Source: Ceriagrion tenellum (Eukaryota; Arthropoda; Insecta; Odonata; Coenagrionidae). Taken from it: a stretch of 64,000 nucleotides of DNA. The notes under the pieces were generated by a model, which saw only the letters and a list, made by a program, of their open reading frames with translations, was not told where the DNA came from and made no database searches. Positions within the stretch are counted from its first letter, which is position 1; each line of letters opens with the position of its first letter. A program made the position numbers and the translations under genes. The stretch lies in assembly GCA_963169105.1 (NCBI GenBank), contig OY720642.1:15866965-15930964 (forward strand). Reading direction: 5' to 3'. Below are positions 1-12,314 of the stretch, piece after piece.

Positions 1-390
1 TACATGGGAAATGGTACCTATATGCTCTCAGGAGAGACATTATTTCCAAAATGAGGCATTTTTAACACTTTATGTCGTAAAAAAACTAACAGCGAGTAGT
101 TTGTTTGTTTTCTCAACTATTTTTGAAAATTAATCATATTTTCACCGCAATAGGTACTTCGGTATGATAATAAACCTTCCGTTTTGAAGGAGTTTCAAAC
201 GCCCCGCGCCAAAAAAACGATATTTTTATTTAATTACATACCATTTCTGTCATATAAAACTACCTATAATATTGCACCATTAATAATGGAATATGAAATT
301 CAAGTGTCCTAGAGCAGGTGAAATTAAAACGTATAATTCGAATATGGTCTCTATAAAGACTAGGGAACCATATCGCTCGGACTATTTTAA
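1..390 (+). repeat. TTAA MITE copy 1 (left end outside window)
   Basis: Truncated copy of the dominant repeat of this window. It ends in a segment like TCGCTCGGACTA followed by TTAA (387-390), matching the right end of the other copies. The internal landmarks GAAGGAGTTTCAAACG and GGTGAAATTAAAACGTATAA are present. It is non-coding. Flanking TTAA and short terminal inverted repeats suggest a piggyBac-type non-autonomous element; no transposase is seen in this window. Confidence 0.85.
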
Positions 391-1057
391 ATGAGGCAAA
401 TAGCAAAGTGTACTTGACTTTGGTTTTTAAGATGGGTGAGGATTAACATTTAGAAAAACCCAAAATACCAATAAAATATAAGGATTCCCTTGCATCCATT
501 GCGGTAACCAAGGCGACCATTGAGAGGGAGAAAGATTTTATATCGTCAACACGTGTATGGGTATGTTCCCGGAGGATAAAACTCAAACTAGAAATCTTAC
601 TGAAACGTGCATAAATGGCACACAATGAAAGAATTACCATGTACATAAAAAGACTCGGAGTTTCAACCTCGGGCAACACACACACACTAGCACGTGTTCA
701 CGGGTTTAAAGACTGTTCTCTCCACGTCGATGATCACCTGGTTGAGCGAAAAGCATATGTTGAAGTCTTTTTTTCCTTTGCTTTAGTTGAAATTATGGAT
801 TTCTCTATAATTTATCTTATTTCTCAACAGTTTTTAAATTGTATATCAAATGTAAGCGCGTAAACCTGTCAATACCATTGATATTATTTTGATTAAAAGT
901 ATCACTCTAGTTTTGTCAATCCGTTACACCCTCGTAATAAATCTCTCTTAACGGAAAAAATATCACGCAATATACCATCCCCACTCTCGTAAGTTTTGGG
1001 CAGTATCGAGTTAAAAAAATCTTGGGAAAAAGCCATGTTGCGTTACCGTCATTCATA
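391..1057. other. No recognised feature
   Basis: AT-rich sequence with only short open frames lacking recognisable motifs or splice context. A short CA run near 676-688 is the only visible simple repeat. Confidence 0.6.
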
Positions 1058-1595
1058 TTAAGGTAGTGCGAGAGAGATAGTTCCCTAATCATAATAGAGA
1101 TCATATTCGATATATACGTTTTAATTTCACCAGCTGTGAGACACACGAATTAAATATTGTATTATTAATGGTTCAATAATATAGTTTTACATTACAGAAT
1201 TTGTAAGTAATCACATGAAAATATCTTACCTTGACTCATTTTTTCAAGCAGTATTTTTGAAACTCCTTCAAAATGGAAGGCTTATTGTGATTCCGAAGAA
1301 TTTACTGCGGTTACAATATCACAAAAATAGTTGAAAAACACACTAACTACACCCTGTTGAGCTTTTTTACAACACCGAAGTGTTAGAAATTCCTCATTTT
1401 GTAAATAAAGTCTCTCTGGAGTGCATACACGTACCATTTCCCATATAAAAGGGCTGATATTTTCTGGTAGATATCTTGGAAAGTAATGTGGTAAGGGGGT
1501 GAATTTTTTCTGTCAATGGAAGGGTGATATATTTTCTTTAAAATGAGACCAAATTGATTTCTAGGTGACATGATATTTCGCTCAAACTACCTTAA
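1058..1595 (-). repeat. TTAA MITE copy 2
   Basis: Complete copy in reverse orientation. TTAA lies at both ends (1058-1061 and 1592-1595). The ends read AAGGTAGTGCGAGAGAGATA and TATTTCGCTCAAACTACC, forming the family's terminal inverted repeat. It is about 538 bp and noticeably diverged from the other copies. Open frames inside it are chance. Confidence 0.9.
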
Positions 1596-2870
1596 ATAAA
1601 AGTACCGTCGCTAATAGGACTGACACTAGCACTATCATTGACAAATAATGCCACTAAGCACTACTGCTTGTTCATATTGTACATATTTTTATCCACGGTT
1701 GCAAACCGCCATGCAAGCCGCTTTTGTGCGCTGCAACAACGTTTGGTACGTCAGGTTGTGTTATGACTGTGAAAGTTGAAAAGTGAACTGCACTGGATGC
1801 AAAATCGATTAGTTCTGCAACTATTGTGGCCTTAAATTCTGTGAATGCTGTAGAATTCCTCACATCTATACTTTGGAATCGTATCTTTCTTAATTTATCC
1901 AATTACTGCGTCCTGCATAAGGACCGAAGAGGCAACATAACATATTTATGAAACCTTAAAACTTATAAAACCTGAATGGAACTCTATTTCTCTAACTCCA
2001 GTAATTTATTTTGGCTAGCAGATTATTACGCCAAACTCACACTCATTCGGAATAGCTCTGAACGGCCATGCTGGGGACGGGCATTGCTATGGCGGGCCGT
2101 TTTCAAGCCGGGTGGTCTAACGACGACATGTGTTGCAAGAAAAAGTTATCATCATACAATATTCTTCCCATATTTCGCAACTTGCACTGTTTTTGTGATC
2201 TAAAATGAAATTCGAAAGAATACAATTGGCCACATGTAGTTCAAAACATTCACTGCAGGAGCGTACGAACATCAGCAGAATATATTTTTAAATTGTGACA
2301 AAACATAATAAACATAAGGAAAAAAAACAGCTCTATAAGAGCGAAACCACTAGAACTAGTTATCCTAATGTCACAGAACTCATCGACGGTTCTGTTTGAC
2401 AAAAATGTCCTATTCACAAGATTAAAACAAAGACAATTAATGCCGAAGAGGCCTTGCGGCTGTTACAACTTCAAATCTTTAAACTTCTTTAACCCTGGGT
2501 AGAACTTCACATTTAAAAAGATGAATGATTCGTTTATCAATGCAATAGAGGACATCTAATTTACGCACTATTATAAAATAACACGTGGTTAATATCTGTA
2601 TTTCAACCAACACTGGCCTCTAATGGAGTTGAGACAACGTAAATACATGGGATTCCAATCCTTATGGTAATGGTTAATTCCGAAATCATGTAACTCTCGT
2701 CACTTATCACGTGATATATGATAGGAATACAGGAGGAATATTTGATAATTAGTTCATTTAAATATGAACTGCGGTTTAACGGGTTGATGTCCCATTCCCT
2801 GCATTAGATATCGACAGTACGATTATTTGAACGCACAATACCCAAATCACAAAACTTTAAGATTTGCCAT
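1596..2870. other. No recognised feature
   Basis: AT-rich spacer. Open frames at 1672-1902 (minus) and 1976-2203 (plus) have no recognisable domain and no clear splice sites. I do not call them genes. Confidence 0.6.
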
Positions 2871-3172
2871 TGTAGGGATTGGATTGGATATTTGGGGTTA
2901 CCTACGGCTAAGGTCATTTGCGCCATAGGGTAGAGGTTAGGGAGGAGGGGTGGACAGAAACCCGGCGTCGGCATTAGCCTGCTGTTAACGAAAGGCGCCA
3001 AGGGTACCACGGTTTAAAGTGTCACCCGACAGAGGGAGTACTGTACTTGAAGTGCCCCCCACAAGACACACACTTAGGGATCGGGTTTTCTCTGAAAAAC
3101 ATCCTCCTCTGCAGGGATTTGAACCCTGGCTGCCTGTGTGGTAGGCAAGTTCCACACCAACCTGACCCCCGC
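2871..3172 (-). repeat. tRNA-derived SINE family A, first copy
   Basis: On the minus strand this reads as a tRNA-related head with a B-box-like segment (complement of GGATTTGAACCC near 3116-3127), then a body with GGCGCC and GTAATGGCG-type segments, ending toward 2871 in ...CCAATCCAATCC. It matches the plus-strand copy at 47195-47578. RNA polymerase III would transcribe it from the tRNA-like head. It is mobilised by LINE machinery in trans. Confidence 0.75.
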
Positions 3173-3597
3173 CATTTTAGGGACAAGGTTATATAAGGCG
3201 CAGGATCCTCATTGTATTCACCCTTCTAGTTTTTACTCAAGGGGACCATGGTTTAACGTCTCATCCGACGGACGGAGTACTGTACTTGAAGTTTAATACG
3301 GAGAAGTTTAGTGCGGAGGTTTAGTTTGAAGACGGAGTACTGTACTAGAAGAAGACGGAGTACTGTACGTCTCATCCGACAGACGGAGTACTGTACTTGA
3401 AGTGCCCCCCACAAGACACACACTTAGGGATCGGGTTTTCTCTGAAAAACATCCGCATATGCAGGGAATTGAACCTTGGCCGCCCGTGCGGTAGGCGAGT
3501 ACTCTGGCCACCACACCAACCCGACCCCCGCCATTGTAGGGACAAGGTTATATAAGGTGCAGGATCCTCATTGTATTCACTATTCTAGTTTTTACTC
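2999..3597. repeat. Tandem segmental duplication cutting through a SINE
   Basis: Unit one (about 2999-3237) and unit two (about 3238-3597) both hold the head half of SINE A on the minus strand followed by the same flank, including GTAGGGACAAGG or its variant, TTATATAAGG, GCAGGATCCTCATTG and CTAGTTTTTACTC. The break lies inside the SINE, so a local duplication produced the second head rather than a second insertion. Unit two also carries extra copies of the short word GACGGAGTACTGTAC. Confidence 0.8.
3239..3533 (-). repeat. SINE family A, second (duplicated, partial) head
   Basis: Second tRNA-like head created by the tandem duplication. The B-box region is GAATTGAACC on the plus strand (complement of GGTTCAATTC). 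The A-box region is preserved as complement of TGGTGTGGTGGCC. The SINE body beyond the duplication point is missing. It contains a local expansion of GACGGAGTACTGTAC. Confidence 0.7.
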
Positions 3598-4155
3598 CCG
3601 ATAAAATGGCCAATATTTAGGGTCCACCATCCGTCACTCTTTATAGACTACAAGGGCGCATTGTCTTGCTCAGCTTGGACGGCGAAATTGGGCCAATGGT
3701 CTCATTAAGCCTCATCTACTCTCGCCGCCGCCTTCGTCCTCCGGCTTCCCTGCCTTTCAGCTTTCAGCACGCCCCCTCCCTCACAGCCTAATTTCTTCTC
3801 CTCAATTACCCGTCAACCTCTTCCCCGGCAGAACCGGCCCGAAGTGCCGCGGATCATCAATTTCCGTCAGTCTCACCTCGCTCGGCTCAATTTCCTCCTC
3901 TTCCAATTCGTCCGACGCACACCGACTCCTCTTCATTCTCCCTTGCCCTTCATGACCTCTTCCTTCTCTTTCTCACCTCACTCTCTTTTTGGCGCTCTCT
4001 ATTACGTCCCTCAACCCACCCTTCACCGTTTCCCTCGTCGAGGTAAAAGGAGGAGAGGGCAGGACGCCATCAAACTGTTACCTGACAATCGACATATCCA
4101 CCATATTGCTTCCCCCCGTTGTCTTCGCATTCCTTCGGATATCACAGGTGCATGG
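3598..4155. other. C/T- and GC-rich stretch, no gene called
   Basis: Richer in C and T than the surroundings (about 3700-4050), with overlapping open frames made of Ser/Pro/Leu/Arg that look compositional. The frame at 3844-4263 begins at GTG rather than ATG. A possible splice-donor-like GAGGTAAAAG occurs near 4040, but nothing supports a protein family. Confidence 0.45.
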
Positions 4156-4660
4156 TGGTGCTGTGCGAATCAGGGATTATCATTTCGAATCAAACCGAAT
4201 AAAATCTCCCAAAAGATATTTAGTATTGAAACGAAACAAACTTTTTTTTTTAAATTTTGGTAGCGAATCGAATCACCCTAAAAAATTCGCTTGCGAGTTG
4301 TATTCGAATCTAAATAAAATGCAAAAGCTTATGCACAGTTTAAGTAATAAAGATTTTCACTGTATTTCAGGGCCTTACATTAGCTCATATAACTATAGTG
4401 GAACAAAGAACAGCACATAAAAACATGTGGTCGTTTCTATTTTCGTTTCGCGTGAGGAAAACATCGTCTAAACGGACGGCGCACCATTTTTTAAATGAGC
4501 GCCATGTTTGAATGCATGCAACGATTCGAACACGAATCTATCAGATTCGAATATTTCGAATCATTCGGTTTCGAAGCAACCCGATTCGCAGGCGAATATA
4601 ATCGAATTTAGCCTGATTCGAGTCGAGTCGATTCGATTTCAAAGCATTCGCACAGCTCCA
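4156..4660. repeat. hAT-type MITE with 8-bp target duplication
   Basis: Terminal inverted repeats read TGGTGCTGTGCGAAT at the left and, reversed, TGGAGCTGTGCGAAT at the right. Immediately outside lie 8-bp near-duplicates GTGCATGG (4148-4155) and GTGAATGG (4661-4668), as expected for a hAT transposon. The interior is full of TTCGAATC-like words that can pair extensively. It has no coding capacity. Seen: ends and duplications. Inferred: hAT superfamily. Confidence 0.8.
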
Positions 4661-4790
4661 GTGAATGGCATTATTAGCGGATACAAAGCAAGAGCCTCCT
4701 ATTAAAAATATAAAATAAGTAACCTTTAAAACATACATTCGATATTAAAACAGAAACAACAATTGAACTATTCCACGGGGTATTTATTAT

Positions 4791-4829
4791 GTACGAAGCG
4801 TTTCAACTGGCAGAGCCATCATCAGGTCC
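4791..4829 (-). ncRNA. Degenerate hammerhead-ribozyme-like motif
   Basis: On the minus strand: CTGATGA, then a TGGC-TCT-GCCA hairpin, three extra bases, then GAAA followed by CGCTTCGTA, which can form a 3-bp helix III (A-U, C-G, G-C) ending at a GTA cleavage triplet. The extra GTT between helix II and GAAA breaks the standard core, so activity is doubtful. Penelope-like elements are known to carry this kind of minimal hammerhead. Confidence 0.4.
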
Positions 4830-4869
4830 AAGACAATCTGTTAGAGAGCACATCGCATACATATATTTT

Positions 4870-5130
4870 ACAAGTTTGTTGAAAAAAGTGGGGAAGAGGA
4901 ACAGAAATAAGGTGGGGAAGTGGCGGGTAAACGGAAAAATCAAGGGTAGGAGGGGGAATCAGTGAATCCTCGGGGAATAAAGAAACGGGGAAGACCAGGG
5001 AAACGGAAAGGTAAAGAGGGGAGAAAGAATAAGAAGGGGTTGAGGGGGAAAAAACGTAAGCATGGTCATGGTCAAGCAAGGGAAAGGTGGGAGGTAGTCT
5101 GCACCAAAGAGAGGAAGGGGGAAAAAAAAC
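4870..5130. other. Purine-rich tract (G/A on plus strand)
   Basis: The plus strand is almost entirely A and G with few pyrimidines. Open frames rich in Lys/Gly/Arg (plus) or Pro/Ser/Phe (minus) are compositional artefacts. Confidence 0.6.
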
Positions 5131-5384
5131 ATTCGATACTTTGAACCATTGATTCCATCTCATAGAATCTAAGTATTTAGTTACTGAGAATTTCAGTAAG
5201 AAAAACTATTTTTTTGTCATTGATGTTACGATATTCACTTTATACCACTTACTCAAGCTTGAATATAACATTAAATATCAACATAGTATATATTGTGACT
5301 GGGGAAAACTATAGGTAAATACCTCGAAAGATTAAATAATGAAGTAGGAGTAATCAGCTACCTACCCAATACTTTTACGTATTT

Positions 5385-5560
5385 TTAACTGGGTAACACA
5401 CCTGACCGGCAATTGGGAGATCCGGGTTTGAATTCCGGTCGAGTAAAATGATTTTTTCATGAATAATTTCAACCCTGGTGTATATGCACCCGTGCGAGTG
5501 ACTTCGCACCACATCATTTGTTAATGCAATGATTGGAAAAATAGAATATAGTTTGAACAC
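5385..5560 (+). repeat. tRNA-derived SINE head (family D)
   Basis: Segment with tRNA-like architecture: a D-arm-like start, CCTGACCGGCAATTGGGAGA, then B-box-like GGGTTTGAATTCC followed by GGTCGAG and a T-rich run. Too degenerate for a functional tRNA. The downstream AT-rich body runs to about 5560 with no clear end. Confidence 0.55.
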
Positions 5561-6483
5561 GAAACACTCCAAGAACTGTGATAGAGAGTATTAAGAGGAA
5601 TCATACTACAATTGAGCAAGCTATGTGAATGAGCCGTGTAAATATCCTGAGATCCACTCTAGATTGTCTCCAGAGCAGGGTATATGGGTAGATAGTGGAA
5701 TCGGAGGAAAAGAGGATTGAATACGCCAATGAATATGCACAGATAGGTTGTTTGACATCAAAGTGAGATTACTATATGGACACATGATTGGTAATCACTT
5801 TGCAACAATGTCCAGAAAGCGGCTGATGAAAGGGAAGTTTTAAATAAATATGAAAGGCTATGCAGAGTGGCATGTAGAAGGCATCTGATAAGTAACATGA
5901 TGGAAAGAAGGAATGCATAATTATAGTGGTAAATTGCATAGCTTGAATGAAAGCGGATGATATAAGCAAAATGCATAGTAATAATGAAGGCATTAATGAG
6001 TTAGTTTGGTAATGGGTGAAAAGGGTAGAGCAAAGAGAGGGTGGCGGAATGAATGCAATAAATAACATAATTTACGAGATCATGCGAGATAAAAGGTGTG
6101 GCATAGGACGTTAACGGGAATTTCAAATAATTATGCACTATTAATGCAGGCGACGAGGATTAGTCCTACGAATTTTGTTTACGCAGATGCTAAAGGATAT
6201 AAGTGAGAAAGGTAGTTAACTGGAGGAAAAATATTGAAATTAAGAAGAAACCTATAAAGTGCTCGAATTATTTTACGGAACTTCTCAATTCTAATCACCC
6301 TCCGCCATATATCCACTTGAAAGTACGCCAATTCAAGCAAAATTAAAAGCGTATGTAAGAGCGAAGCGTACGGCAGTGAGGAAGTACCACGTGTTTTGAC
6401 TAGATAATATTCTAAGTTCTTTGAACTTCTTATGGAGTGTGATATTAGGGTGGGTTATTTCATGCCTGATTCCCTAGTTGAAA
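5561..6483. other. No recognised feature
   Basis: AT-rich sequence with purine bias on the plus strand between about 5640 and 6060. Several short minus-strand frames overlap but show no domain or coding signature. Confidence 0.55.
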
Positions 6484-6670
6484 GATACATTAACCTGTAC
6501 GAGTTAATGTGCGAAATGCACGAACGCGTGAATGAACGCGAAAATTCACCTTGTAACCACACCAGCTTGCACGAATGCACGAACGCATGAAAATGAAAAT
6601 AGAACCCGCTCTGCTTGGTTCATGCATTCGTACATGAACTTGTACATGAACACGTACAAGTTAATGTATC
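6484..6670. repeat. Small palindromic MITE
   Basis: Inverted ends: GATACATTAACCTGTACG at the left and its imperfect complement CGTACAAGTTAATGTATC at the right. The interior repeats GTACATGAAC and CACGAACGC-like words. The internal segment AAATAGAACCCGCTCTGC closely resembles AAATAGAACCTGCTCT inside the MITE at 14848-15045, so the two are probably related. A target duplication is not clear. Confidence 0.6.
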
Positions 6671-7607
6671 GTGTATCCAGACCGTCAAGGAGGAGTCAAA
6701 TTTATGCTTTCACTTTGTATTACATCTTTATTTAGGCCCAGAGAGTATTAATTTAAATATTTTTAAGTTGCTTCAGCATTCTCGTTTATATAAACATATG
6801 CATGAAACTTAAAAAGTATGCATAAATATTTGTTCTACTTATCATTAAAATTTAGAGATAAAAGCGAAAAAAAAATAATTTTGCCGATTTGTTTTACAAG
6901 GTATTTATGGCTATTTTAAGAAAAAGCCTTGTGTCATTTGACATTACCGACACATTATTACGATATAACTTGATTCTATTCGTTCTAGTCATTCTACAAG
7001 CATAACAATTTCCCAAAAACTCGAAATAATATGTCTCCTATTTATATAATGGTTGATAATATACCAAGGTGCCATGCTAAGTAAAAATCATGTATTTACA
7101 TATAATTTTTGCGTAAGTCTTGAATTAAGCAGCGTGAAATTAAATCATAGCAATGTTATAAGTAGAGGAAAAATTTTCAAACGTAATACATGGATCATAT
7201 GCATTACTATATGAACGGTTATTTCCCCCATATAAACGGATACACTTAAGTGAAGAGTTGTTTAAGAATCCTTTTTTCGACTTTTTTGAAAAGTTATTAA
7301 AATATCGACGCAATGACTCACAATTACCGATCTACAGCACGAAAGGAACTAGACGATGGCTGTCCCCTCACCCTACACGGCATCTCTTGCCAAAAAAGTT
7401 TTCCCTGTTGATAGTTTAAGCGTCCGCCGCCTGCTTTGGCGCCAGCTGCCGCCGTCTCTAGTCTGTGGGTCTTCAAGGCGCCACTTAGCGAGAATTCAAA
7501 ATACAGACCTGCGCTCTTTGAATTTCCTACCGGGTTTCAAATTTAAATTTTCACCGATTAGTTCTCAGTGTGATATGAATTTACCAAAAAATCTACCATA
7601 TACGTAG
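6671..7607. other. AT-rich spacer with one copy of dispersed repeat X
   Basis: About 7060-7140 (minus strand) matches the conserved block of an unnamed dispersed repeat (X) also seen at 13460, 17372, 17880, 42671, 49611 and 63500. The GC-richer segment 7356-7500 has a short open frame with no recognised domain. Confidence 0.5.
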
Positions 7608-8173
7608 TTACCGTAGTTTGAGCGAAATATCATTTTACTTAAATATCAATGAATTTGGTCTCATTTAAAGAAAAATAAAAACCTCACTTTTATAATGACA
7701 CCAAAAATCCAACCCCTTACCACATCACTTTCGGAGATATTTGACAAAAAATACCAGCCCTTTTACATGGGAAACGGTACATGCATGCACTCCAGAGAGA
7801 CATAATTTACAAAATGAGGTATTTCTAACACTTAGATGTCGTAAAGAAACTAACAACGTGTAGTCTCTATGTCTTCTCCACTGTATTTGAAAATTAATCA
7901 CATTGTCACCGCAATAGGATCTTGGGTATCACAAAAACGTCCGTTTTGAAAGAGTTTCAAACGCACCGCGCGAACAAAATGAGTGAGGTTAATGATTTAT
8001 TTAGATATTTTCATTCAACTACTTACAATTTCTGTCATATAAAAACTATATTATTGCAAAATTAATAATGCAATATTTTATTGATGTGGCCTACAGCTGG
8101 TGAAATTAAAACGTATATTATGCATATAATCTCTATAATGAACTAGGGAACTATCTCGCTCGGACTACCTTAA
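7608..8173 (+). repeat. TTAA MITE copy 3
   Basis: Complete copy of about 566 bp. The left flank is mutated to TTAC (7608-7611); the right end is CGGACTACC followed by TTAA (8170-8173). The internal order of landmarks matches the family. Confidence 0.9.
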
Positions 8174-9521
8174 CACATATTTTTTAAGCTTTCCATAAAA
8201 ACAGAAATCAATAATTATTTCCAGAGTGATATTTCAAACAATCTCCTTAGAATGACGCAAAAATTAGTTTTGAACCCAAATATTTCCCAGCCATTTCAAA
8301 ATTTGGAGCAAAAAAATCTCAGACATACGTTCATTGAGCTCGGCAAATATTCCTCAACAACATTTTTTGCTAAACCCTGTTCTGAAAAAGTGACATGTGG
8401 TTGAGATTAAAAAAATTAATCTTAACAAGTAACAATATTCAAAATTTAATCATATACGCAAAAAAAATCATTTTGTTTAATTCATGTTCCAACAAGTTTT
8501 GCCCTAACCACGACTTTTTAACACTACTGAAAGTCTTATCAAATAGAAATGGATAAATTGAGACGCCAAATGAACGTTAATAATTGTACCCATCAAAATA
8601 GGAAATTACAATGAAAATATTATTGAACATTATTACTGTTACACATTTTCATTGATTATTCATCCACGACAAGCATAAATGGCGGTTATGTAAGAAGAAA
8701 TATCATGTACTTGTCCTTTAGTTCCCTGTTTTATTAACGTTGTATCAAGTTTACGTACCCCAGGAACCGCGTTTTTATACCATGAAAGCCTTAACTGTAA
8801 GAGATAGACAAATTAAAGCGTCAAGCAAGCGTTAATTAATTTACCTAGTCGACGTATGAAAACAACTGAAAAAAAATATAAAAACAGATGCTACGAATAC
8901 TCTTACATTTGATTCTTTGTCGGTCACAAATAGAAAATGAAAAATTGACATGTAATAATAAATGAAAAACAATGCAGCTATGATCAATGAGGAGTAATTG
9001 TAGCTCTCTATGCTCAAATGTATTTTATCTATTAATTATTTTAAATTTTTATCCAATACCCCATTGAGTCATGTTAAATTCTACCTATTAAAAGAGTAAA
9101 CATTAGTTATCTAAACTCTTCAATGAATGAATTCTTTGGATGAGGAGGAAGATAAGCCGCACTGCGAAATTTAGGCCCTAATGCAGCCTATCACAATGGT
9201 GAATACCCGAGAAACATTCCTTCATATTCAATGTTATAATTTAAACTTCTTTTTGAATTATCGATTTTTTAGTCACAAAAGACTACACAATACTACCAAA
9301 TACAATACAAGACTAAAAAAAATACATTTTACAGTTTACAAATGTTTACAAACAATCGAAATTCGTATTCGTCAAACATATCCGTATCTCGCATCCCATA
9401 TATGAGAAGAGTTGATAGATCGAATAATGATACATCACCGTATAATTTGTAAAATATTCATACATTATTTCCACACAGTTACGGAAAAAATGTTTCGAGC
9501 AACATTGAAAAGAAGCAGGAC
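8174..9521. other. No recognised feature
   Basis: Strongly AT-rich and stop-rich in all frames. I see no repeat, RNA gene or coding signature. Confidence 0.6.
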
Positions 9522-9644
9522 ATGGCAACTCGCGTTATCGTCACTGTCGCTATGATTTCCGCTGGCGTGGCGCAGGCTGTCAAGATCTACTACCCTCTCA
9601 AGTTACACAATATAATATTACTTGACCTGCCACATTGTTCATAA
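9522..9644 (+). CDS. Candidate first coding exon with a signal peptide (unidentified gene)
   Basis: A 40-codon frame begins at an ATG with good initiation context (GGACATGG). It encodes a short Met-Ala-Thr-Arg start, a hydrophobic stretch (VIVTVAMISAGVAQA) and then VKIYYPLK. The first 27 codons use many G- or C-ending codons (GTC, ATC, CTC, AAG, TAC), unlike the AT-rich surroundings. After Lys27 the composition falls back to AT-rich, which suggests a boundary near 9602. A strong splice donor is not obvious (AAGTTACAC). The frame is compatible with the start of a secreted arthropod protein such as a cuticle protein, but no family signature is present. Confidence 0.35.
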   Translation: MATRVIVTVAMISAGVAQAVKIYYPLKLHNIILLDLPHCS

Positions 9645-10189
9645 GGATAGTTTTTCCTTAAAAGAGTAGAACTCGTTATTACTGTGCGATCATAAGACTG
9701 AATAACAGAGAGGGCGTGTCCGCGTGATAATTTTGGTGTCATTTTCTTATATATAGATTACCAGAGTTATCTTACGTTAAAATTCAAAATCATTAGTTTT
9801 GAGAAAACAGATATTTCTGGGCGTGCAAATGTGATACATGTATTTATAAATTCACCGGAAAACCTATCATTTACCGACATTTATTAGTCCAAAAATATTT
9901 GTCTTAACAATCGCTAATGGTCAATAAGTAAGCACACAATCCGGATTTCAAATCCTCTGTATCATCAGTTGCTAAATGTCAGAAAATTAAGAACCCAATG
10001 CTGATGCGAAAGAATATTGTAATATAAAATGGAATCCCACGAAATACAATCAAATATTATTTCATTCATCGAAAAATTGTTTTACATATACAAGTGATGC
10101 AAGGATTTGGTCATTAGTGCGAACATTAATTTGTGACGTGAGTTTCAATCTGCATGCCATGGTGTAGATAAACGGGAAACAGCCGCTTC
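9645..10189. other. No recognised feature
   Basis: AT-rich. Nothing recognised. Confidence 0.6.
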
Positions 10190-10790
10190 GGGAAAGAAGT
10201 CACTATTGCGACCCTCGCGACAGTATGGTGGGGGAGGGAGATAGCGAGGGTGTCGCTAGACCCCTGCACTCCAACCCTAAGGGGACAATTTTCCCAAGAG
10301 GGAGGGGAGGATGCAGCGAAGGAAAACAGATTACCTCGTGCCTGCACGCGTGTTTACGACTTCGACCCCCGATGCACGCGTGCGACGGGGGACGACGTCA
10401 GTGGGTGTTCGCACTCGTCCCCCCCCCCTAGGGGTCGCCTCGTCGATTCCCATCGCCCCTTACTCCCGCCTTCTCACGTTCCTCCCCTCCCCTCCCCTAC
10501 CCCCACCCACCGGTTCCCATTAAGTGCAATTCCACCACTGGGGTCGCCTCGGAAATTAATGCTGATCGCCGACTCATCCAGCGGTTTGCCGGCCACGATA
10601 GGGGGCGTGGGAGGGAGGCGGCGGTAGGTCGCTTCGGTTGCGTGGTGAGGTCGCTCAATGCGAGTCTCAACGCCCACCCTCCTCCTGGCCGCGTCATAAG
10701 GACGCACGCTGATTGGTTTAGCCTCCACTTCCCCACTGCATTCGTTCTCCTGGGAGACGAGAATAGACATCGGCTGGCTTAGATGTCCTC
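10190..10790. promoter_or_regulatory. CpG-rich island, possible promoter region
   Basis: Markedly GC- and CpG-rich compared with its surroundings, with several ACGCGTG/CACGCGT words near 10345-10385, GACGTCA near 10395 and an inverted CCAAT-type ATTGG near 10711. Open frames on both strands are compositional. This may be a promoter or 5' exon region of a gene whose body is not recognisable here. Confidence 0.3.
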
Positions 10791-12314
10791 CTTTCTTTCT
10801 TGATCATGTTATGAGGGTACTTATATGTGGTCAAAAATCATGCCTTAGACCATTGGCTCACTATTTTGAAAGCGTTTCATCGATTTTCTTTACCGCAGCA
10901 ACCATTCATTCATATCACTGAAGGCCTTAATCGTATCATAATGGATAAACTCAACCACCAAGTGAGCTTAAATAAATTTCCCCAGCAAAATGCAACATAA
11001 AGCTGAGAATAATATTGAAATTGATGCTATAACATCTTTACACTTGATTCTACAATCGTGACTGAAAAAAATGAAACATTGGAAAAGTACCAGCAGATAA
11101 AAGGCGATACAACCACTTAAAACAATACGGTTGAGAAAATTTTATAGTCAACTCTAAAATAAATTTTATTCATCACCTGGATAAAAATTAATATTAATCG
11201 CCCACTGTTTAACCTATACTGATTCATGATGTAAATTAGGTTTAGGATTAATTATATTTTTTAAATATTCATAAACGTACACAATATGAGTTACTTTATT
11301 AAAACATGGATTCATAAAAAAGTTCCGTATCCGACATACGGTGCCTGTGAGTATAAATTATTGGTGAAATCACACGAGTTCAGGAAGCAAATGCAATTTT
11401 GTGACCAATTGAGCTTAGATTTTTGCCTACAGATTTGACATTATATTGACTTCAAAAATACATTTTTACAAATGACGTTTGACATCCAAATGTCAATGAC
11501 TTTTATGCCATATTAGGGCAAGTAGAACAATAAAAATCTTTCTCATCGATAATCAATTCTACCAGATCTATCTCGACATTATATCATGATGCAGTAGAAC
11601 TTCATGAAGATCGATAAATATCACCCGCATATAAAAATCCGAGGAATGACTTTTTAACCTATCCTTTATGGCAATAAATAATTATTTAAAAAATTGGAGT
11701 CAACTAACTGTAGAAATTTAAAATATTGTGGTATATACTTTAATTAAGACAGGATTCATTAGTTATTCCTTCATGAATCAGAAACTGCTTTGTAGAAAAA
11801 TGTGGAACGGTTAAAGAAGAAAAGAAACATCTGGGTGAGATTACAAGGAGGAAATATACATATATAGCTGGAAGAGGTAATTGGGGGCTATGAGCTATTT
11901 AACGACATAACAGAGGTAAGAATGTTGAGAATTTGAGTAAGGGGAGAAAGAGAACAGGTTTTAGAGACTGAGTGGTGAAAGGGACTTAATGCTGATATGA
12001 AGAATGAAATAAAATACAATTATAGTGCCCTTTGATTTGTAAAAAAGTCCTGTCATTTTTCTTCCACTAAAACCTCCCCTTACCGAAAGATGATTCGTTA
12101 AGAATAATGCCTCACCTGAATCAACCGGTCATATATATTAATTATACCTAAAGTTATGATTACTAATTACATAAAGATAAATTAATTAGATTACCGAGTA
12201 ATGAGTCATAATAATGGATACAAGTCCCTTTCGTCAAACCACACCTTAAGCAATAAAAATACATCTATTAAGTTTATGGAATTTTTTATTAATCATGTAT
12301 ATGACGGAGGATGT
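10791..12314. other. No recognised feature
   Basis: AT-rich spacer. No repeat match to other parts of the window was noticed. Confidence 0.6.

Noticed and set aside
3181..3560. TATATAAGG as a gene promoter
   Set aside because: Present in both units of a duplicated SINE flank, with no recognisable transcript or coding exon downstream.
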